From Undibacterium sp. KW1 (GTDB lineage: Bacteria; Pseudomonadota; Gammaproteobacteria; Burkholderiales; Burkholderiaceae_D), in contig NZ_AP018440.1 in assembly GCF_009937955.1 (NCBI RefSeq), positions 1-64,000 on the forward strand: 64,000 nucleotides of DNA, in the 5' to 3' direction. Below the pieces are notes generated by a model. The model saw only the letters and a list, made by a program, of their open reading frames with translations, ran no database searches and was not told where the DNA came from. The number at the start of each line of letters is the position of its first letter. Position 1 is the first letter of the stretch. Positions 54,578-61,800 of the stretch are shown here, one piece after another. Both the position numbers and the translations under genes were made by a program.

Positions 54578-55312
54578 TCAGATTCCAATTGCGTCGAGTT
54601 GGGAGAATATATCCTTCTTGACCGTCAGAAGTCGATGGCGCGGCATCAGCGAAAACAATGGTGACTCCATCGTTTCTTTAAAAGTTAAACGATTGGAGAT
54701 CATGATTTCCATGTCGCGCGCAGAGGTGTCCTGGTTGAGTTTACGAACGGTGATGACACCCAAAATTTTATGCCTGAACTTTTCGTACAATTTTGATTCA
54801 GAAAAGGGGCGGCCGTCCCTGACAACTGGGCCGAAATATTCGTTCTGCCAGACAACAACCTTAGCCGGCTGGGTTTTCAGAACAGATGTGAGACCGGATA
54901 TTGTGTCGTCTGTGGCCTGTCCCCCTGTAAGCACCGAATGAAGAATGACCTCTTTACCCATTTGTTCCAGCATGGGTATGACCGAGTTCTCAGCCATATA
55001 AGAAGACATGGGTAAGAATGAAGTCGAGCCATTGTCGACAACAGTAGGTTTGTCAGAATTGGCCATTGTTTCAATGAGGCTATCGAACATCCGTTTGTTT
55101 ATATCGGAAGATCCATCAAGAATTTCTGTCTTAACGACATTGAAAAATTTGTATCCAGCGAATGTCGCATTCACGGGATCGGTATCGACGCATAGAATGT
55201 CTTCTGGCTTGAGGCCCGTAGCGTCATCGACCAGCTTTTGAGCGATAAGCGCGCATATCAACGATTTCCCTACCCCACCTTTGCCTTGCAATACCATGTG
55301 AATTTTGCTCAT
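54578..55312 (-). CDS. TraL/StbB-like ParA-family ATPase
   Basis: A 244-residue Walker-type ATPase with the opening SKIHMVLQGKGGVGKSLICA, very like TraL of IncP conjugative plasmids, and DTDPVNATFAGY as the switch region. These ATPases are linked to plasmid positioning or relaxosome handling near oriT rather than to parS-type partition. The start is 16 bp after the stop of the HTH gene. It is distinct from the true ParA at 49597. Confidence 0.78.
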   Translation of the reverse strand: MSKIHMVLQGKGGVGKSLICALIAQKLVDDATGLKPEDILCVDTDPVNATFAGYKFFNVVKTEILDGSSDINKRMFDSLIETMANSDKPTVVDNGSTSFLPMSSYMAENSVIPMLEQMGKEVILHSVLTGGQATDDTISGLTSVLKTQPAKVVVWQNEYFGPVVRDGRPFSESKLYEKFRHKILGVITVRKLNQDTSARDMEIMISNRLTFKETMESPLFSLMPRHRLLTVKKDIFSQLDAIGI

Positions 55313-55328
55313 GTATTTCCCTTAAACG

Positions 55329-55703
55329 TTACCAGACTTCATCGGCAACCAATTTGCCGTCCTTCTGGTGAGCATAAGGTCTTGTTTCATTCGCCGCGCC
55401 ATCGAGTGCTGCCGAATTTTGCAGTGGACTCAGCGGCGCAACTCCCAAATTGCTTGACGCCTTGGATAGCAGAGGAGCTCCAGACACAACAGCAGAAGAG
55501 CGTTTCTTCCTCTTTATTCGGCCCAGCATTGAGGTCAGCGCCTGTTCTGACACTTCAAGTCCACCAGCTGTAATTCGCTCGGCCAGAGTTCGATAGCTGA
55601 GCCCATTTTTTTTTAGGCGTTGAATGTCTTCGTACATAGTTTCGATAAGCGAAATTTTCGAGCGTTCATCGTCTGGGAACGTACCTAATTCCTGGATTTT
55701 CAT
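55329..55703 (-). CDS. TraK/StbA-like DNA-binding protein
   Basis: A 124-residue protein with an N-terminal HTH-like stretch (KNGLSYRTLAERITAGGLEV, SEQALTSMLGRIKRKKR) and a disordered, Ala/Ser-rich C-terminus. It is the first gene of the traK-L-M-like operon. About 80 bp upstream of its start lie six 10-bp direct repeats, a typical arrangement for TraK or StbA proteins, which bind repeated sites next to oriT and regulate their own operon. Confidence 0.6.
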   Translation of the reverse strand: MKIQELGTFPDDERSKISLIETMYEDIQRLKKNGLSYRTLAERITAGGLEVSEQALTSMLGRIKRKKRSSAVVSGAPLLSKASSNLGVAPLSPLQNSAALDGAANETRPYAHQKDGKLVADEVW

Positions 55704-55784
55704 CGATCCTTCACCTTTATCGAATGCAATGGTTTAAAAATGACCACTTGAGAGAATGACCAGCACAGCCTGAATGGTCAAGAT

Positions 55785-55840
55785 GTCGTAGAACGTCGTA
55801 CTCTGTCGTACTCTGTCGTACTTTGTCGTACTTTGTCGTA
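55785..55840. repeat. Six GTCGTA repeats at exact 10-bp spacing (candidate oriT-linked sites)
   Basis: GTCGTA starts at 55785, 55795, 55805, 55815, 55825 and 55835. The full units are of the form GTCGTACTCT or GTCGTACTTT. The 10-bp phase puts all sites on one DNA face, as for cooperative binding by a small HTH protein. The neighbour gene at 55329-55703 is the likely partner. Confidence 0.75.
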
Positions 55841-55910
55841 ACGATAGCCTAGCGGAGTACGGCCCATTACCCATTAACCTATGAAAATACCGAACAATTT
55901 GGATAAGTGA

Positions 55911-55929
55911 AAAAAGTGCGCCACTTTTT
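55911..55929. other. Inverted repeat, possible part of oriT
   Basis: AAAAAGTG and CACTTTTT pair around CGC, 70 bp beyond the 10-bp repeats. The core AAGTGCGCC resembles nick regions of MobQ-type origins, but no relaxase gene is present to support it. Confidence 0.35.
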
Positions 55930-56423
55930 CAGTCAAAGTGCTTGCATTGAGATTCAAAACACTGTCCAATAGCGTTGTCGGCACCCGGCACTTCCAGAAC
56001 CTACAAACACCTAATCAAATTGACTCCCCAATGCCATGCAATGGAGAGTCCAATGACTCCAAGATCACTACGCCTGAATATCAGGCACTATCCATAGGAA
56101 ATGATCTTTCCTACTCAAAAACTAGATTTTATTGAACAGAATTGCTTACCCAATTCGCGCTTTTTTTTCTACAGAAATTAAATATCGGGCAAACACAGAG
56201 TACATCTAGAGTACAACGCTGAAGCGGCTTTCCGCCGATTATCAAATACAGAAACACCACAGAAACACAAAATTTACCGCACCAAATTCGTACGCTGCAA
56301 ATCACAAAAATCGCTGGTACTTTCTGCCAGGCTCCAAACAGAAAACACACAGGCATTTGAATAATAGCTGCTATGGGATTGCCCCCGGATGCCGGAAGGA
56401 ATGAGCGCTGAGCTCGCCAACCG

Positions 56424-56650
56424 GTGTGTAACAGCGTCTAGCTCAAGGCTGGATACATAACATGCTGGTCCTCACGTGACCATGGCTACCCGCCAGTAAG
56501 ACAATGGGTAGAAACGTGACGCATGGAACACGACAAGTTCCAGGTCTTCCCAGAGTATTGGGGAAGCGACCGTAGGTAGTGATTCCTACGGGGTTTCGAA
56601 GTTCAGGCATTTGGCAGCTCGGAACCAATTCAGCGTATTTAAGGAAGCCC
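56424..56650 (+). ncRNA. Structured RNA resembling the 5' part of a group II intron (fragment)
   Basis: From GTGTGTAACAGCG at 56424 the strand folds into successive perfect hairpins: GGAAC/GTTCC (56525-56541), CTTCCC/GGGAAG (56546-56566) and CCGTAGG/CCTACGG (56570-56591), with a further GGTC/GACC closing helix. GTGYG is the usual 5' end of group II introns, and the hairpin set looks like domain I. No reverse transcriptase gene and no domain V follow, so it would be a 5' fragment. Identification is from structure and memory of such introns, not from alignment. Confidence 0.4.
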
Positions 56651-56910
56651 GCCATGGCCGCCATTGTTATTAAGTAGTAACCGGCGCTCTCATTTGTTAT
56701 CTGAGAACTCTCATTGCAAGTGAAATTCCGCGTAATTTTCAGGTTGGCAACATGTTATTCTTTGAAGCGCTAGTGCCTCATCCTATCGCCGTCACTTTCA
56801 AGCAACTTGGTTCTCCATAGCTGACAATATGGTGAAATTTCTTAGAAGAAGATGCATTATCGCGGTACATTTAATCAATAGCCAAAATTTTTTGTTAAGG
56901 AGATATGGCA

Positions 56911-57072
56911 ATGACTTTAAAACGAGTTTTTCAACAAATAAAGATTGCAGCCAAAGGAACGCCACGTCTGTATTTTGCGCCTTTAGTAGGTGCATTCAAA
57001 GGGATTAGAGCAGAATTTGCACTAATCGAAAAGGCTGAGAACGATCCTCCCTCGAAAAATAGTCTGCCATAG
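56911..57072 (+). CDS. Small ORF of 53 residues with a strong ribosome site
   Basis: The frame MTLKRVFQQIKIAAKGTPRL continues to LP and stops at 57070-57072. AAGGAG lies 8 bp before the ATG at 56911, an ideal spacing, whereas the in-frame ATG at 56905 is too close to it. The protein is basic at its N-terminus with a short hydrophobic middle (YFAPLVGAF). No family is recognised. It stands alone between the intron-like fragment and IS relics. Confidence 0.4.
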   Translation: MTLKRVFQQIKIAAKGTPRLYFAPLVGAFKGIRAEFALIEKAENDPPSKNSLP

Positions 57073-57122
57073 ATAATGTAAAATAAGGTTGGCCATGCAG
57101 AAGTAGAAGCAAAAAAATATCA

Positions 57123-57200
57123 ATGCTCATGGAACAAATCACCCAATGGCAGGCACGTCCCCTTGATGCCTTCTATCCGATTGTGTATCTGGACGCTGAG
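57123..57200 (+). pseudogene. IS256-family transposase fragment
   Basis: The short frame reads EQITQWQARPLDAFYPIVYLD, which matches the conserved block of IS256/Mutator transposases that precedes the second catalytic region. It is cut at about 57200 by the start of the IS6-type relic. About 26 codons remain. Confidence 0.6.
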
Positions 57201-57761
57201 AGTGGCCGGATGACTTGAAGCGCCGCATCTATTATTCTCGTTACCGTGTCGGTTGATGCGAGAGTTATGCCCGGTTGTTCGGACCCTTGTGGTGGCGATG
57301 CTCCACACGCGGCATGATTTGCGTCATCGCCGCAACATAGCTCTTGAGCTTATGGGTGATCAGCCCCATTGGTGCGTAACGCAAGCCCTTGAGGAGCTTG
57401 AGGAAAAGCGTTTTACTGCCTGCCGGTTGCGCCGACCCTGCATCAGGATATCGAGCATATGACCGTTCTGATCGACTGTACGCCAGAGGTAATAGTGCTT
57501 GCCCTTGATTGTTAGGACCACCTGGTCGAGATGCCATTTGCCCCCGCGCTGCGGTTGACGCCGGCGAAGTTCATTGGCATAGCATTGGCCGAACTTCAAC
57601 GTCCATTGGCGGATCGTCTCGTACGTGACGATGATGCCACGGCTTGCCATCAGTGCTTCTATGTCGCGAAAACTCAGCGCGAACCGGGAGTAGAGCCACA
57701 CTACGTGACTGATGATTTCTGCCGAATAGCGGAAGCTGCAGTAAAGTAGGGATTTTTTCAT
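57201..57761 (-). pseudogene. IS6-family transposase, decayed
   Basis: The N-terminal part (FRYSAEIISHVVWLYSRFAL, GIIVTYETIRQWTLKFGQCY, KWHLDQVVL with the first Asp) is of the IS6/IS26 type. A one-base loss in a T-run near 57395 breaks the frame; the rest continues as FLKLLKGLRYAPMGLITHKL. The second catalytic Asp is His (THKLKSY). The catalytic Glu after NNRA is a TAA stop, with a further stop soon after. The element is therefore dead whatever the sequencing quality. No IS6 terminal repeats were seen. Confidence 0.75.
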
Positions 57762-57836
57762 CCCCCTACCTTATAAAATTTTTCTAGACTCCGTAAGTTG
57801 ACAATACCTGTTTTTGAGCTGCAATTGATGATTTAC

Positions 57837-58463
57837 TCAATGCAAAGGTTCATGCTGTTGGTAATTCGAGAGCAAAAAATGTACATTTGCATCTTCATCT
57901 TCGTTACTGCCATCTGCGGTTGGAGCGATAGTCGAAGTTGCATTAGCTTGGTCCGCAGCGGTTAATGCTGACTTGTCTTGCAGACCCTTGATCTCCGCAA
58001 TCACGCGCTGGATATCGGTATTTAAAGGTGGAATATCTGCATTGACCTTGATGCCGCGTTCAAAGTAATTGATGGCTACTTCAAAATCATCTCGCGCTAT
58101 ATGAGCGAAGCCCATCACGAACAATTTCAATGCATTTTCATCTGACAACGCCAATAACGGCTGCCATGTCAGTAGCGCTACTGGTACCCTGGCAGATGTG
58201 AACTGCAGTAAGCCCATCTGAAAACGTGCCAAATGAAACTCTGGTGCCAACATCAACGCATTGGCATAAGCTGCTTCACTTTCTGCGACTTGACCTAGCG
58301 TAATGTACTCTGCCGCCAGCAAACAATATGTCGCTGCCGATTGGGGGTTGATGGCCAGCGCCTCCTGAAACAGCTTGATCGCGGTTGGACCATCATTTGC
58401 CTGGCTGAGACGTAAGGCTTCTTGCAAAATCTCATCAAAACTTGCGGCGGTAGCAGTATTCAT
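57837..58463 (-). CDS. Tetratricopeptide-repeat protein
   Basis: A 208-residue protein with about four TPR-like helical pairs (GPTAIKLFQEALAINPQSAA, ESEAAYANALMLAPEFHLA, DDFEVAINYFERGIKV) and an acidic, Ala/Thr-rich C-terminus (TADGSNEDEDAN). No signal peptide is visible, so it is likely cytoplasmic. It is divergent to the large YD-repeat gene, with about 360 bp between them. TPR proteins often act as chaperones or adaptors; a role in handling or delivering the YD-repeat protein is possible but only suggested by position. Confidence 0.7.
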   Translation of the reverse strand: MNTATAASFDEILQEALRLSQANDGPTAIKLFQEALAINPQSAATYCLLAAEYITLGQVAESEAAYANALMLAPEFHLARFQMGLLQFTSARVPVALLTWQPLLALSDENALKLFVMGFAHIARDDFEVAINYFERGIKVNADIPPLNTDIQRVIAEIKGLQDKSALTAADQANATSTIAPTADGSNEDEDANVHFLLSNYQQHEPLH

Positions 58464-58822
58464 CGATAAATTCCTAATTATTGTTGCTGCAAATGCGCAA
58501 ACACGACGTCATTCTAGCCAACAAATTAGGGCGTAAGCAGATTTAAATAGGCTTCTTTCAGAATAATTCCAGCAGTTTTGATCTCTAAGCAAATTAAGGA
58601 GTAGCATTTTTTGAAATTTAGATGCCGCTATTTATTCTGTAATTATTTGTCTAATTACTTATATTCGGCATAAAAATTAATAAATATCAAAATAATCAAC
58701 GGATATGCAAATTATTTTCGATTTCACCTAAACAAATTTCTAAATCTTTGGACTATTACCTCAGAACGAACATCACAGTATGTTTTGCATTTGGAAAAAT
58801 ATTTCGAAATTTAGGAAAAGAT
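58464..58822. other. AT-rich divergent promoter region
   Basis: About 360 bp between the TPR gene and the YD-repeat gene. Very AT-rich on the right half, consistent with promoters. No gene or distinct repeat was recognised. Confidence 0.5.
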
Positions 58823-61800
58823 ATGTCATCGATTGTTACCGGCAGTGGACTTGGTTTGCAAAATACTTCCCTCTCGACTTTGGGTAACCGGGGATCGTCA
58901 GGAAATGCTAGGGCAGGGGCGAACAATGACAATGTTTACCTCAATGCTGCCAATGGCAATTTGCTGATTCAGCGCCAGGAGGAGTTTCTGGTGTCGAATG
59001 GTATCGATCTATCAATACTGCGCACCTATAACAGCCAGGGACAATTGAATGATGGAGATAATGACGACAACTGGCGCATTGGCGTCTATAAGTCGGTGGC
59101 GTTGCAAAGTGGAGTCATTAATACTGCTGGTAGCACGGTTATCCGCATAGACGGCGATGGAAGTAAGCAACTGTACACGTATGATGTCACCAAAAGTCTC
59201 TATGTCAGTACTGACGGCGGCGGTGCTTATGACAATTTGACTTTCAAAGGTGACTCTACCTGGGAATGGCGGGATAGCGACACTCTACAAGTTGAGTCCT
59301 ACAATGACCAGGGTTTGATAACGACTATTGCCGATCCGGTTGGTTATCTAACGAGATTCACTTACAACGCCGACAAATTAATTACGACTATCACGGATGG
59401 TACTGGTGACGCCGTCTACATGGACTACGTAGGCAAAAACTTAGTCAGCTTACGCACAAATGCCTACGGCTATGCAGAAAACACGACTAAGTACACCTAT
59501 GACAATTTGAATCGTTTGACCAAGGTGACGCTTGATCTCGGTACGACGACAAACGGCGTCGCCAATAAATACGAAACTATTTATACCTATGATGGTGATA
59601 GCACACGTGTCGCCAGCATTAGCCAGACCGACGGCAGCGTGCAGAGTTTTACGTATGTACAGGTCGGTGATAAGTACAAAATCGCCACAATGACGGATGC
59701 CCAGGGCAACGTCACGACCCTTAATTACGATCCGGCTTCTGGTCGCACTGATCTGATTGACCCTCTAGGTTATCTGACCAGCTATTTTTATGACGTAGAT
59801 GGGCAGCTCACTAAAGTGCAGAGTCCCGCTGTTAATGGTGTTCGTTCTGAAACTCGTTATACCTATGATGACAAGGGCAATGTGACCCAAATCATTGATG
59901 GTAATGGCAACATCACCTCAATGACTTATGACGCTAATGGCAATCAGATCGAACGTAAAGATGCATTGGGAAACACCGTCACTCGCGTTTATGATGGCAG
60001 GAATCAGTTATTACTCGAGACCGTTGCAACGCCTGGCTCAGGTCCCGCTCCGGCAGCAAGTCGCTATGTCTATGACACAAAAAATCATTTGCGCTTCAGC
60101 ATTAGTGCGGAAGGCAGAGTCGTTGAGTACCGTTACACATGGCAAGGTTTTGTTGACAGGAAGTATTCCTATGGTACTGCTGCCTATGACGTCAGCAGCC
60201 TAAATCAGAGTGCGCCGACAGAAGCAGAAATGGTCGCATGGGCCGCAACTCAAGACTATTCTAAGGCTGGCTTAACTCAATATTATTACGATTATCGTGG
60301 GCAGGTACAGACTACAACTACCTTTAAAAACCTCAATAGCGATGGTTCTCCGATTTATTCATATGGTGGCTACGATTACTGGTATAGCTCATACGATCAG
60401 CATGGAAAATTGCTGCAAGAGGGCAATCCATCATTATATGGTCGGTACTCGTACTTCACATACGATAGTCTGGGTCGTTTACTGAGCAGTAATAAAATGG
60501 GGGCCATTACCCTCAATCAATACGATGATGCCAATCGCACGATAATCACGAAATTGCCGAATGGTCTGGCAACAAGCTCTGTTTATGACACTGCGGGCAA
60601 TTTGATCAACGTCATTCAAAGTGACTCGACAAGCAATGCCGTCCTTGCGCAAGCCAAAAACTTCTTTGATGCCGATGGCCGTTTGTTAACTGCGCAAGAT
60701 ACACACGGAGTACGTACGCATTATCTTTATGATGCGGTGGGAAGGCAAGTTGGTGAAATTAACGGCTTTGGCAGCTTGACCGAAAAGATCTTTGACGCTA
60801 CTGGCAATCTGATCAAATCCATTCATTACGCATACATTGTCGACACCAGTTTGCTGGCAGATGTAAATGGAGCACCTTTACACCCTAGCCTGGATCAAAT
60901 CAGGCCAGCATCATCAAATGAGGACAGGATAATACGTAAAGTATATGACAAGGATAATCGCGAGATTTATTCGGTTGATGAATTAGGTTATGTCACTCAG
61001 CAGATGTTCGACAGTAATTCGCATTTGATTGGGAAATTGTCTTATGCCAATGCCATTGATGCGGGGAGTCTGCCTGTTCAGTTGAGTGCAAACGATCTGC
61101 ATATTCTGACTTCAACTGAAGACAGGCTGACCAGGTATTTCTACGACAATGACGGCAAGCAGACTGCTGTTCTTGATGCAGAGGGCTACCTCACCCAAAA
61201 TGTCCTTGATACTTTGGGGAGAACTGTTGAGACAATAAAATATGCACGGGCAACAAATACTACGCTGAGAGCAACTGGTAGCCTTGCGCAGCTCTTGCCA
61301 CAAACGTCAACATCAGATATCAGTAATAAGACCTTTTATAATGCAACGGGACAAATCCTGGCAACTCTCGATGGTGAAAATTACCTGACAGAGTATGGTT
61401 ATGATATGGACGGTAATAAATCGCAAATGACGCGATATGCAAACAAGGTCAGCAACTACACGCCTGGCAGTACCTTGGATCAATTGCGGCCGCTGACAAA
61501 TAGTCAGGATAAGGTCGAGCAATATGGATACCGTGCCGATCATCTGCTCATTCAAGAAACAGCTACCCAAAAAAATGCCAAGTTTTATAAATACGATGAA
61601 TTGGGGCGTTTGGTTTTGTCACAGAATGCTGGTAATTCGACTGGCAATATGGCAGTTCGCTATGATCTTTTGGGTAGAAAAATTGCAGAAATTGTCGGCA
61701 TTGGGGCGTTATCAATTTCTGATTACGATGCGAAAAGTGGCTACTCCATTTATGACGAAGCGACCTGGCAAAAATACCAGACCACTTATGAATACGATGC

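Noticed and set aside
55785..55840. CRISPR-like array
   Set aside because: The 10-bp units follow each other without spacers of normal size and no cas genes are present.
56129..56356. 75-residue minus-strand frame rich in Cys, Phe and Val
   Set aside because: No ribosome site and no family. The composition looks like chance in AT-rich DNA.
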